Shown here: positions 7,026-14,711 of the stretch, one piece after another
Numbering within the stretch: position 1 is the stretch's first letter
Layout: each line of letters opens with the position of its first letter
NCBI RefSeq assembly: GCF_036655075.1
Contig: NZ_JAVVQU010000050.1
Coordinates: forward strand, 1-19,091
Source of the DNA: Holtiella sp036655075
GTDB lineage: Bacteria; Bacillota; Clostridia; Lachnospirales; Cellulosilyticaceae
Reading direction: 5' to 3'
Length of the DNA stretch: 19,091 bases
Position numbers and translations under genes: made by a program
Notes under the pieces: model-generated
What the model saw: only the letters and a program-made list of their open reading frames with translations
Told to the model about the DNA's origin: nothing
The model's database searches: none

Positions 7026-8555
7026 ATGGCAACTAACAAGAAGAAAGGTCTTATCGTTAGTGTACTCATTGGACTCGTACTCATTTTAGGCGTTATATGC
7101 AGTGCACTCGCTTACGTTTATCACGTTGTATCAGCTTATGACTTGGTCTATGCCAAACAAGTGTATATTAATGACATACCTATAGGGGGGCTTACCCCTG
7201 AAGAGGCTTTAAAAGAAGTCAGTAGGCAACTTGACACCTATCATGAGAACCAATTTATTACTTTAGTGAACAAAGAACAAACCAAAGATATTACCCTTAA
7301 GCAATTCTCACCTCAGACCAACTTACAAGCTTGTTTAGATGAAGCTTATTTAGTTGGTCATAAGGGCAATTATTTCGAACGTTTTAAAGCCACAGAAGAC
7401 CAAGATTTTGAGCCTCATCACTTTGCAACGAAGACTACCTATGAACAATCTGATATTGAACAGGTTTTAGAAGAAGTACAAGAAGTATTTACTAGTGTAC
7501 CTGTCGATGCAACCATTACACGTGAAAACCGTCAATTTACTTTTACGCTCGAAGAAATGGGCTATAGCTTAGATATTCCTAAAACTGCTGGGCGTATCCA
7601 CGCGTATATAACGACTGAGCCACTTACAAAAGAACCCATTCAAGTGATTATGAAAGAAGTATTACCAAGCATTACAAAGGCTCATTTAAGCGAGGAACAG
7701 ACGCCATTGGCTAGTTTCTCGACAGCTTATAATAATGCAGACCTTAACCGGAATGAAAATTTAAAGCTTTCCTCACGTAAAATCAACATTCAGCTGCAAC
7801 CAGGTGAAATCTTCTCACTAGCTACCCAACTTGAACCTATTTCGGAAGAAGCAGGTTATCGTAACTCTAAAGTCATTGTCAATGGAAAATTGGAAGAGGG
7901 GATAGGTGGAGGTGTTTGTCAAATAGCATCTACTTTATACAATGCACTTCTTTTAACTGATGTAGAGATATACTCTCGTGCCAATCACTCATTACCGGTT
8001 GCCTATGTCCCATTGGGAAGAGATGCAACTTATGCAACTGATATTATTGATTTTAAATTTAGGAATAACTCCGAGTATCCCTTATTCGTAGAAGCCTATT
8101 GTGAAAATAATCATGTGATTGTTAACTTATTTGGACATAAAGGTTTGAAATTGACTTATGATGAGGTTAAGTTTGCTTCGGAACTCATTGAAACAATTGA
8201 ACCACCCGCACCTACTATTATTAAAGATGACACGATGTATGTGGATCAAAAGGTTCAAGAAGTACGTCCATTAGAAGGTAAGAAGGTAAAACTTTATCGG
8301 CTCTTCTATAAAGATGGTGAACTTGTCAACAAGCAGCTCATTAATACTAGCACGTATCGTGTAAGGGGTGAGGTAATCCGTGTTGGCACTAAACCAAGGG
8401 GAGTAGAAAACCTTCAACCAGTCAAACCGGAAAAAGCTAAATCAGAACCTGTACAAACTAAACCTATTATATCTGAAACATCTCCTACTGTAAGTGAAGA
8501 AGTCATTGACCTTCCTTTAATGCCTTCAGGTGACAATCCAGCACCACTAAATTAA
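7026..8555 (+). CDS. VanW family protein, membrane-anchored, with G5-like domain
   Basis: The 509-aa product has one N-terminal membrane helix (about residues 9-32) and is otherwise predicted to lie outside the membrane. Residues about 40-225 form a YoaR/putative peptidoglycan-binding region, 231-372 the VanW domain (hallmark GGGVCQIASTLYNALL; NHSLPVAYVP; DIIDFKFRNN), and about 400-457 a G5-like domain (GKKVKLYRLFYKDGELV...VIRVGTK). The tail is rich in Pro, Lys and Glu. VanW proteins were named from vancomycin-resistance clusters, but most occur in Clostridia without resistance and their biochemical role is not settled; this one is better read as a cell-wall-associated protein. A strong AGGAGGCGG site precedes the ATG. 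It is last in the helicase unit, facing a class A PBP gene across a shared terminator. Confidence 0.92.
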   Translation: MATNKKKGLIVSVLIGLVLILGVICSALAYVYHVVSAYDLVYAKQVYINDIPIGGLTPEEALKEVSRQLDTYHENQFITLVNKEQTKDITLKQFSPQTNLQACLDEAYLVGHKGNYFERFKATEDQDFEPHHFATKTTYEQSDIEQVLEEVQEVFTSVPVDATITRENRQFTFTLEEMGYSLDIPKTAGRIHAYITTEPLTKEPIQVIMKEVLPSITKAHLSEEQTPLASFSTAYNNADLNRNENLKLSSRKINIQLQPGEIFSLATQLEPISEEAGYRNSKVIVNGKLEEGIGGGVCQIASTLYNALLLTDVEIYSRANHSLPVAYVPLGRDATYATDIIDFKFRNNSEYPLFVEAYCENNHVIVNLFGHKGLKLTYDEVKFASELIETIEPPAPTIIKDDTMYVDQKVQEVRPLEGKKVKLYRLFYKDGELVNKQLINTSTYRVRGEVIRVGTKPRGVENLQPVKPEKAKSEPVQTKPIISETSPTVSEEVIDLPLMPSGDNPAPLN

Positions 8556-8556
8556 A

Positions 8557-8619
8557 GAAGCTATATACAAAAGCCCCACTTAACTCAACGAGTTAAGTGG
8601 GGCTTTTGTATATAGCTTC
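8557..8619. terminator. 30-bp perfect hairpin, shared terminator of convergent genes
   Basis: The arms 8557-8586 and 8590-8619 are exact reverse complements around a 3-nt loop (in practice a few closing pairs may open). The core is GC-rich (AGCCCCACTTAACTC) with an AAAA/TTTT step inside the stem, so both strands yield a GC-rich hairpin followed by U residues. It begins 2 bp after the VanW stop and ends 8 bp before the end of the PBP gene. Confidence 0.9.
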
Positions 8620-8627
8620 TACCTTTT

Positions 8628-11228
8628 TTAGCCTTGTGGAATAAAGAATCCACTTTCATCATCTGTATTTGAAACTGTAGGTTCTACAGGATCTGTAGGG
8701 GGTACAACTTCTTCGGTTGGTGGTGTTGCACTACCTTCAGTTGGTGGTGTTGCACTTTCATTACCATCGCCCCAAGGCCATTCACCCCATTCAGGAAAGG
8801 TTGGATCTTCTGGTTTTTCTATTACTGTATCCTGTGTGTGTACATCACATAAATTATCTGCGTTAAGTTTACCATGACGGTTTACCACTTTTGTTACAAT
8901 GGTATCTGTAGGACAGAACTCTGTAGCAATTTTTCCTGATACACTACACACTTGTTCTTGAACATGAACATCACAATAGTCTGTAGGGGCTTGGTTTTTT
9001 TGGAAGTAGTCTGAAACAATTTTATGATCAGGTACTAACTTACAAAGTTCTGTCGGTAATTTACCGGAATCTGCACATATAGAAGTCTTGGTATAGCCAG
9101 ATGTCACCATTTCAAAATCTTTGCGTGGTAACTGATTGTGGATTTCAGACATAATGCTTGCCCAAAGGTCAAGGTGAGTGCTACCTGCAGTGAAAGACTG
9201 AGGTCTATCATATCCCATCCATACAGTTGCAGCATAGTATGGTGTATAACCTGCAAATAGGAAGTCTTTATTATCAGATGTTGTACCTGTCTTACCTGCT
9301 ATTGGCATATTCTTCATACCTGCAGCAGCCTTACCACCTGTACCAATGGTTACAACATCTTCCATCATATCTGTAAGCATAGAAGCAGTAGATGGTTTAA
9401 TAACTGCATGAGACTCTGGTACTGTATTATCTAAAAGTACTTCTTTATCACGACTTAATACTTGAGTGTATAGAACAGGTTTTGTATAAGTCCCTTGATT
9501 AGCAATTGCTGCATAGGCTGCATTGAGTTCAAGAGGTGTAACCCCTTCTGTTAGACCACCAAGAGGAAGGGCATATACTTTATCTGATTCTTTAAGGGTC
9601 GTAAATCCGAAATTTAATAAATAGTTAAAGGCTGTCTCAATACCAACCATATCAACTGTTTTAACCGCTAAGATATTCATAGAATCCCAAATGCCTTCAC
9701 GCACTGTCGTTGGCCCCTTATAATAACTACGCCAGTTTTTAGGAGAGTATTTACCAATTGTATAAGGTTCATCTACAATAATTGAACCGGGAGAGAGTAG
9801 GCCTGTATCTAATGCTGGTGCATAAGAAGCAAGCACTTTAAAGCAAGAACCTGGTTGACGTTTTGCTTGTGTTGCACGGTTAAAAGTACGGTCTCCGTAT
9901 TTCTTACCACGTCCACCTGAAAGGGCTTTCACATGACCGTTGTATGGATCTGAGATAACAAAGGCTGCTTGTGCTTGTGGAATAAGTTGAACGGCTTTAG
10001 CAATGATTTTATTACCACCTTCTAGTCCCCATTCAGCTTGCTTAGCCTTTTTGAAGATTTCTTCTTCATCTTTAGATTTAATAACGCCTTCTGCCCATTT
10101 ATTCACTTGCGTTTTGTCTGTTTTTTCAATTGTTGCACTATAGTTGATTACATACTCTTTATAGGAAGGGAAGAGGCTATCGTCAGCCATTTTCACATCT
10201 ACAATCTTTTGTATGTCTTGGTCAAGAGTAGTATAGATTTCAACACCACCACCGAAAAGTAAGTTGTTGGCTTGTGTTGGCGTCATCCCTTGCTCAACTA
10301 AATCATCAATAACTTGTTCAATTACAGCATCTACAAAATAACTATGAGAAGAATCTTTTTCAAACTTTTGATTAACTTCTTGAATATTTTCATAGGGATT
10401 CTCTTGAAGTGCCATTTGACGTTCGTCTTCTGTAATATAGCCTTGCTCCTGCATATAGGATAAAATAACTTTTGCCTTTTCCCAGTTGTTTTCTGGGTTG
10501 CGAATTGGACTTAAACGTGTTGGTGCTTGAGTAATTCCAGCTATTACAGCACATTCTGCTAATGACAGTTCTGATACATCTTTACCAAAGTAACGATTAG
10601 CTGCAGCTTGTACACCATTTGTACCATGGCCAAGAGGCATTGTATTGAGATAGGATTCAAGAATCAATTCCTTTTCGTAAAGGGCATCAACCTGAATCGC
10701 TAAGTATTGTTCTTGGATTTTACGCACAAAAGTTTGGTCACTTGTTAAAGCATTGTTTTTAATAACTTGTTGGGTGATAGTACTTGCCCCTTCAACGATA
10801 CGACCTGCCTTTAGGTTTTCTACAATGGCACGCATAATCCCACGTATGTCAATCCCATTATGCTGGTAAAATCTAGAATCCTCAATAGCTACAACAGCAT
10901 CTTGAAGGTTTTGTGGAATTTGATCTAATTTAGCATAGATACGGTTTTCACCACCGGACAGTCTATCGATTTCTACACCATTTTGATCGTATACAAAAGA
11001 AGTGAAGTCTGTTGTTGGCTTAATGTTAATAGTGGCCACATCTGGGGCACTTTTAATAATACCCATAAATATGCCAAGTCCTGCACCACATACAGCAAAT
11101 ACACCAATGACAATAGCAATAACAACAACACGAAATGCAGTTACCTTTGCCTTTTTTGTCTTTTTCTTCTTTGTATTTTTATTAGTTTCTTTAATTTTCT
11201 CTGAACGTGAATCTTTAGAATAATTCAT
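8628..11228 (-). CDS. Class A penicillin-binding protein (PBP1A-like)
   Basis: This bifunctional peptidoglycan synthase has 866 aa. After a Lys-rich cytoplasmic tail and one membrane helix (about 32-58) comes the GT51 glycosyltransferase domain, with catalytic E116 in AIEDSRFYQHNG and the second motif GASTITQQ. The transpeptidase domain shows S461-CFK (SxxK), S516-MN (SxN) and K646-TGT (KTG), so both activities look intact. The C-terminal extension holds two C-x2-SGK-x2-TE-x-C units (C718-C729 and C761-C772) plus CDVH motifs, then a Pro/Thr/Glu-rich tail with an 8-residue tandem repeat. Such Cys-containing extensions occur in clostridial PBPs. The ATG follows GAGGAGG and the gene has its own promoter. 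A name such as ponA is possible but paralogues exist, so no symbol is given. Confidence 0.95.
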   Translation of the reverse strand: MNYSKDSRSEKIKETNKNTKKKKTKKAKVTAFRVVVIAIVIGVFAVCGAGLGIFMGIIKSAPDVATINIKPTTDFTSFVYDQNGVEIDRLSGGENRIYAKLDQIPQNLQDAVVAIEDSRFYQHNGIDIRGIMRAIVENLKAGRIVEGASTITQQVIKNNALTSDQTFVRKIQEQYLAIQVDALYEKELILESYLNTMPLGHGTNGVQAAANRYFGKDVSELSLAECAVIAGITQAPTRLSPIRNPENNWEKAKVILSYMQEQGYITEDERQMALQENPYENIQEVNQKFEKDSSHSYFVDAVIEQVIDDLVEQGMTPTQANNLLFGGGVEIYTTLDQDIQKIVDVKMADDSLFPSYKEYVINYSATIEKTDKTQVNKWAEGVIKSKDEEEIFKKAKQAEWGLEGGNKIIAKAVQLIPQAQAAFVISDPYNGHVKALSGGRGKKYGDRTFNRATQAKRQPGSCFKVLASYAPALDTGLLSPGSIIVDEPYTIGKYSPKNWRSYYKGPTTVREGIWDSMNILAVKTVDMVGIETAFNYLLNFGFTTLKESDKVYALPLGGLTEGVTPLELNAAYAAIANQGTYTKPVLYTQVLSRDKEVLLDNTVPESHAVIKPSTASMLTDMMEDVVTIGTGGKAAAGMKNMPIAGKTGTTSDNKDFLFAGYTPYYAATVWMGYDRPQSFTAGSTHLDLWASIMSEIHNQLPRKDFEMVTSGYTKTSICADSGKLPTELCKLVPDHKIVSDYFQKNQAPTDYCDVHVQEQVCSVSGKIATEFCPTDTIVTKVVNRHGKLNADNLCDVHTQDTVIEKPEDPTFPEWGEWPWGDGNESATPPTEGSATPPTEEVVPPTDPVEPTVSNTDDESGFFIPQG
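8712..8759. repeat. 24-bp tandem duplication in the PBP tail
   Basis: Two adjacent 24-bp units (8712-8735 and 8736-8759) match at 21 of 24 positions and encode consecutive SATPPTEx octapeptides in the disordered C-terminal tail of the PBP. The copies keep the reading frame, so copy number could vary without breaking the gene. Confidence 0.8.
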
Positions 11229-11250
11229 CTATCATCCTCCTCACTAGGGT

Positions 11251-11279
11251 ATTATAACAAATCTCTTTAGTTTGGGCAA
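11251..11279 (-). promoter_or_regulatory. Promoter for the PBP gene
   Basis: On the minus strand TTGCCC (11279-11274) and TATAAT (11256-11251) are 17 bp apart, giving a short leader before the GAGGAGG site and the ATG at 11228. The -35 matches the consensus at four of six positions. Confidence 0.5.
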
Positions 11280-11462
11280 AATAAAATAACAAGTTACGTT
11301 CTGTACTAGTATAATGCTAAAGTTTAGAATAGAAAAGTATTACCATTGAATAGTAATAAAACTTTAACATTTGGTTCATTCTTTAGCTTTGCTTCAAAGC
11401 TTGTCATGGAATACTCATCCAACGAATATATTAGAAGAGAAAGTATTTATTGGAGGCAAGCT

Positions 11463-12230
11463 ATGTTTAGAAGCTATAGATATCGCTACAGACCCACCCC
11501 TAAGCCCAAACATTATTCTTACTCAAATTCCTATAGAAAGAAGTCCTATGGACATACGTTCCAAGGTGCCCTAGCACTTGCTTTCATTATTGCCATATTT
11601 TCTTTAATTTATATCCAGTTAGACAGACAAGTTATGCCCACTATTATTGCAATGGCAGAAAAAGAAGCAACGACTATTTCAACTAAGGCGATTAATGAGG
11701 CCGTTAATCTTTCACTAGAGAGCTCTCAAATTACGGAAGAAGATCTTATTAGTTACGACTACAATGATGCAGGTGAGTTAGTTTCTTGGAATGTCAATTC
11801 TATCCTTATTAATACGCTTTGTGCTGACATTGTTGACAAAGTAGCTGAAAAGTTATCTACCATTGGTACCATTAGTTTTAAAGTACCTCTAGGTAACTTA
11901 ACAGGAAGCCGTATCTTTGCTAACTTAGGACCGGAGATGAGTATTCAAGTTCTACCTATTGGAACAGTGAAGGTAGACTATGATAATCAAATTCGTTCGA
12001 CAGGCATCAACCAAGTCAACCACACAGTATGGCTAGATATTGATACAACCGTTCAAGTAGTTGTTCCACTTTTTGCAGATCAAATCCATATTTCAAGACG
12101 TATTGTACTGATTGATAAGATGGTTTCTGGAAAAGTGCCACCAAGCTATGTTAATGTACTCCCTGATAATGTGCTGGATGTTGCACCCGGTGAAGTAACA
12201 GAAGAATTTAATGTTTATGCGGAGCCTTAG
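11463..12230 (+). CDS. yunB: Sporulation protein YunB
   Basis: The 255-aa product matches the YunB layout: a short basic, Tyr-rich N terminus (MFRSYRYRYRPTPKPKHY), one membrane helix at about residues 33-50, then an extracytoplasmic domain (DRQVMPTIIAMAEKEATTISTKAINEAV; VPLGNLTGS; GPEMSIQVLPIGTVKVDY; NQVNHTVWLDI). In Bacillus subtilis yunB is expressed in the mother cell under sigma E and is needed for normal spore formation, so its presence points to an endospore former. I chose the ATG at 11463 because GGAGG lies 6 nt upstream; the frame is open back to a TTG at 11346, but that start has no RBS. No terminator is clear after the gene. I could not find a convincing sigma-E promoter. Confidence 0.88.
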   Translation: MFRSYRYRYRPTPKPKHYSYSNSYRKKSYGHTFQGALALAFIIAIFSLIYIQLDRQVMPTIIAMAEKEATTISTKAINEAVNLSLESSQITEEDLISYDYNDAGELVSWNVNSILINTLCADIVDKVAEKLSTIGTISFKVPLGNLTGSRIFANLGPEMSIQVLPIGTVKVDYDNQIRSTGINQVNHTVWLDIDTTVQVVVPLFADQIHISRRIVLIDKMVSGKVPPSYVNVLPDNVLDVAPGEVTEEFNVYAEP

Positions 12231-12285
12231 ACATAATGCACAAGTGATTTTTTAACCCCTCTGTAATTTTCTCTATTTTCGAGTG

Positions 12286-12314
12286 TTGTTATTAGTTACC
12301 AGAAATGATATATT
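12286..12314 (+). promoter_or_regulatory. Promoter for glnN
   Basis: TTGTTA (12286-12291) and TATATT (12309-12314) are 17 bp apart, about 40 bp before the start codon. No obvious T-box, glutamine riboswitch or GlnR-type palindrome was recognised in the 122-bp gap. Confidence 0.5.
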
Positions 12315-12352
12315 AAATTATACTAATCCTACAACAAAGGGGCGCTAAAAAG

Positions 12353-14458
12353 ATGGAAAACATTAAGTTATCTGAGCTATTTGGAAAAAATGTATTTGAT
12401 GATAAGGTGATGCGCGAGCGTCTTCCTAAGTCTACTTATAAACAGCTACATAAGACAATTGATGAAGGACTTGAGCTTGATCCAAGTATTGCAGATGTTG
12501 TAGCTAATGCTATGAAAGACTGGGCTATTGAACATGGTGCAACACACTTTACTCATTGGTTCCAACCAATGAATGGCCGTACAGCTGAAAAACATGATTC
12601 TTTCTTATCTCCAACTGCAGATGGTCGTGTTATTATGGAATTTTCAGGCAAAGAGCTCATAAAAGGTGAAGCAGATGGTTCTTCATTCCCATCAGGCGGG
12701 CTTAGACAAACTTTTGAAGCAAGAGGTTATACTGTTTGGGACTGTACATCACCTGCTTTCTTAAAAGAAGATATTAGTGGAGTAGCCTTATGTATTCCAA
12801 CTGTATTTTATTCTCATACTGGAGAAGCACTCGATAAAAAAGCACCTCTTTTACGCTCAATGGAAGTCATTGAAGAAGCCTCTTTACGCGTCCTTCGTGC
12901 CTTAGGTGATACAGAGAGCAAAAAAGTTATTACAACCATTGGTGCAGAACAAGAATACTTTTTAGTTGACAAGCGTCAATATCAACAACGTAAAGATCTT
13001 ATCTTTACAGGTCGTACACTTTTTGGCGCAATGCCTCCAAAAGGCCAAGAAATGGAAGACCATTACTATGGAAGTATTAAAGAAAAAATTGGTAAGTTCA
13101 TGCGTGAAATCGATATTGAACTTTGGAAATTAGGAGTACCTTCTAAAACTAAACATAACGAAGTAGCACCAGCCCAACATGAACTTGCACCTATTTTTGC
13201 AACAGCAAACGTAGCTTCTGACCAAAACCAACTTATCATGGAAACGCTTCAAAAAGTGGCAAACCGTCATGACCTTGCATGTTTACTTCATGAGAAACCA
13301 TTTAGAGGTGTAAACGGATCAGGTAAACATGATAACTGGTCACTTGTAACAGATACAGGTAAAAACTTATTCTCACCTGGCAAACAACCTAAAGAAAACT
13401 TAACTTTCCTTGTATTCTTAGCAGCTATTATTGAAGCTATTGATAAACATGCAGATCTTTTAAGACTCTCTGCTTCAACAGCAGGAAATGACCACCGTTT
13501 AGGAGGTAACGAAGCACCTCCTGCCATTATCTCTATCTTCCTTGGAGAAAGTCTTTCTGAAATGCTTTATCACGTAGCACGTGGCGAAGAATCTGACAGT
13601 TTCACAAAAGAGTTTATGGAAATGGGAGTGGCTACACTTCCAAAACTGAAAAAAGAAGTAACAGACCGTAACCGTACTTCTCCATTCGCTTTCACAGGTA
13701 ATAAATTTGAATTTAGAATGTTCCCATCCTCAGGTTGTATTTCTGAAGCAAACGTTATTATTAATACAATTGTTGCAGATACTTTAAATGATTTTGCCCT
13801 AGAACTTGAAAAAGGTGAAGATCTCCAAAAAACAGTTAAACGTCTTGTACGCCACACACTTAAAAAACATGGACGTATTCTCTTTAATGGTAATGGGTAC
13901 TCTGAAGAATGGGTAGAAGAAGCAGCACGACGTGAGTTGCCTAACTTTGCATCAACTGTAGATGTACTTCCAGCACTTATTGCACCAAAAGCTATTGATC
14001 TTTTTGGTAAAATGAAAGTCTTTACAGAAGTAGAACTTCATTCTCGTTACGAAATCATGGTAGAAGAGTATTACAAAACGATCAATATTGAAGCACGTAC
14101 AATGCTTGGCATGGCAAAAACACAAATTATGCCTGCCGTCCTTACTTATATGACGCAAGTTGCTCAAAATGTAAGTATGATGACAAGCATTGGTCAATTT
14201 GATATTGAACCACAAAGCCAATTACTTGGTGAACTCAATAGACTATTTAATGGTCTTAAAAAGTCTATTGATGCACTTGAAGCTGCTCATGCCAAAGCAG
14301 TTGAAATTCATGATGGCCTGGAAAAAGCACAAGCCTTCCATCAAGCAGTTCTTCCTGAAATGGAAACTCTACGTGACGTGGTTGATGCGCTTGAAACCAT
14401 CGTTGATGAACAAATTTGGCCAATTCCAACTTATAGCGAACTTTTATTTAGAGTTTAA
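12353..14458 (+). CDS. glnN: Type III glutamine synthetase
   Basis: The enzyme makes glutamine from glutamate, ammonia and ATP, the key step of ammonium assimilation. At 701 aa it has the size of the GSIII family (GSI is about 450 aa). Recognisable family blocks are THFTHWFQPMNGRTAEKHDSF near the N terminus, GAEQEYFLVD, HNEVAPAQHELAP with metal and substrate ligands, the N321-GSGKH loop, and NDHRLGGNEAPPAI. GSIII forms dodecamers and is common in Bacteroidetes, cyanobacteria and Clostridia. An AAGGGG site lies 10 nt before the ATG. It is a single-gene unit with its own promoter and terminator; no ammonium transporter or PII gene is adjacent. Confidence 0.97.
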   Translation: MENIKLSELFGKNVFDDKVMRERLPKSTYKQLHKTIDEGLELDPSIADVVANAMKDWAIEHGATHFTHWFQPMNGRTAEKHDSFLSPTADGRVIMEFSGKELIKGEADGSSFPSGGLRQTFEARGYTVWDCTSPAFLKEDISGVALCIPTVFYSHTGEALDKKAPLLRSMEVIEEASLRVLRALGDTESKKVITTIGAEQEYFLVDKRQYQQRKDLIFTGRTLFGAMPPKGQEMEDHYYGSIKEKIGKFMREIDIELWKLGVPSKTKHNEVAPAQHELAPIFATANVASDQNQLIMETLQKVANRHDLACLLHEKPFRGVNGSGKHDNWSLVTDTGKNLFSPGKQPKENLTFLVFLAAIIEAIDKHADLLRLSASTAGNDHRLGGNEAPPAIISIFLGESLSEMLYHVARGEESDSFTKEFMEMGVATLPKLKKEVTDRNRTSPFAFTGNKFEFRMFPSSGCISEANVIINTIVADTLNDFALELEKGEDLQKTVKRLVRHTLKKHGRILFNGNGYSEEWVEEAARRELPNFASTVDVLPALIAPKAIDLFGKMKVFTEVELHSRYEIMVEEYYKTINIEARTMLGMAKTQIMPAVLTYMTQVAQNVSMMTSIGQFDIEPQSQLLGELNRLFNGLKKSIDALEAAHAKAVEIHDGLEKAQAFHQAVLPEMETLRDVVDALETIVDEQIWPIPTYSELLFRV

Positions 14459-14465
14459 TCTTTTG

Positions 14466-14495
14466 AAAGGACTGTCTTTATGGCAGTCCTTTTTC
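14466..14495 (+). terminator. Intrinsic terminator of glnN
   Basis: The 9-bp perfect stem (14466-14474 with 14484-14492), extendable by one G-U pair, ends in a T run (CCTTTTTCT) 7 bp after the glnN stop. Confidence 0.85.
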
Positions 14496-14497
14496 TA

Positions 14498-14580
14498 GTG
14501 TGCCCAGCATGGGCACACTCTTAAGGGTGCAAGTCCCTAGTGCGGGTTAGTAGTGCCAAGCACATCCCCCGACAAACTAA
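14498..14580 (+). mobile_element. Probable 5' remnant of a class IIC group II intron
   Basis: Starting right after the T run of the glnN terminator, the sequence opens GTGTGCCC-agcat-GGGCACAC, then TTAAGGGTGCAAGTCCCTA. This follows the 5' end of class IIC group II introns as I remember it from the Oceanobacillus iheyensis intron (GUGUGCCCGGCAUGGGUG, then AUAGGGUGAGAGUCCC). Class IIC introns are known to insert directly behind intrinsic terminator hairpins, exactly the position here. Only about 80 nt are recognisable: there is no reverse transcriptase frame, no domain V and no 3' end before hflX, so it is at most a dead fragment of domain I. The right boundary is approximate. A coincidental structured RNA is the main alternative. 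Confidence 0.55.
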
Positions 14581-14638
14581 TTATCTACCTCCTACTCGAT
14601 TATTTAGAAGGCTGTTCTTGCTTTTTTAGAGGAAAACC

Positions 14639-14667
14639 TTATAGACTACTAAAAATTTTGGTATAAT
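14639..14667 (+). promoter_or_regulatory. Promoter for hflX (extended -10)
   Basis: TTATAG (14639-14644), 17 bp, then TATAAT (14662-14667) preceded by TGG, giving an extended -10. This lies 44 bp before the start codon and means that hflX need not depend on read-through from glnN. Confidence 0.5.
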
Positions 14668-14711
14668 AAAGAAAGAACTTATGCTAATCGCATGAACAAG
14701 AAAGGAATACT

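Noticed and set aside
7026..8555. VanW gene as evidence for vancomycin resistance
   Set aside because: There are no vanHAX ligase, dehydrogenase or dipeptidase genes, nor VanRS; VanW-domain proteins are ordinary in Clostridia.
10983..11223. Two overlapping plus-strand frames inside the PBP gene
   Set aside because: They are antisense shadows of the low-complexity Lys-rich N terminus and membrane helix of the PBP, without RBS.
11310..11315. TATAAT as a yunB promoter
   Set aside because: No acceptable -35 at 16-18 bp, and yunB in Bacillus uses sigma E; I could not find a convincing sigma-E site either, so no promoter is called.
11346..11462. Upstream extension of yunB from a TTG
   Set aside because: There is no RBS at the TTG, and the extra residues do not look like YunB; GGAGG precedes the ATG at 11463.
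13288..14498. Several 80-100 codon frames within glnN on both strands
   Set aside because: All overlap the strongly supported glnN coding sequence and none has an RBS or recognisable product.
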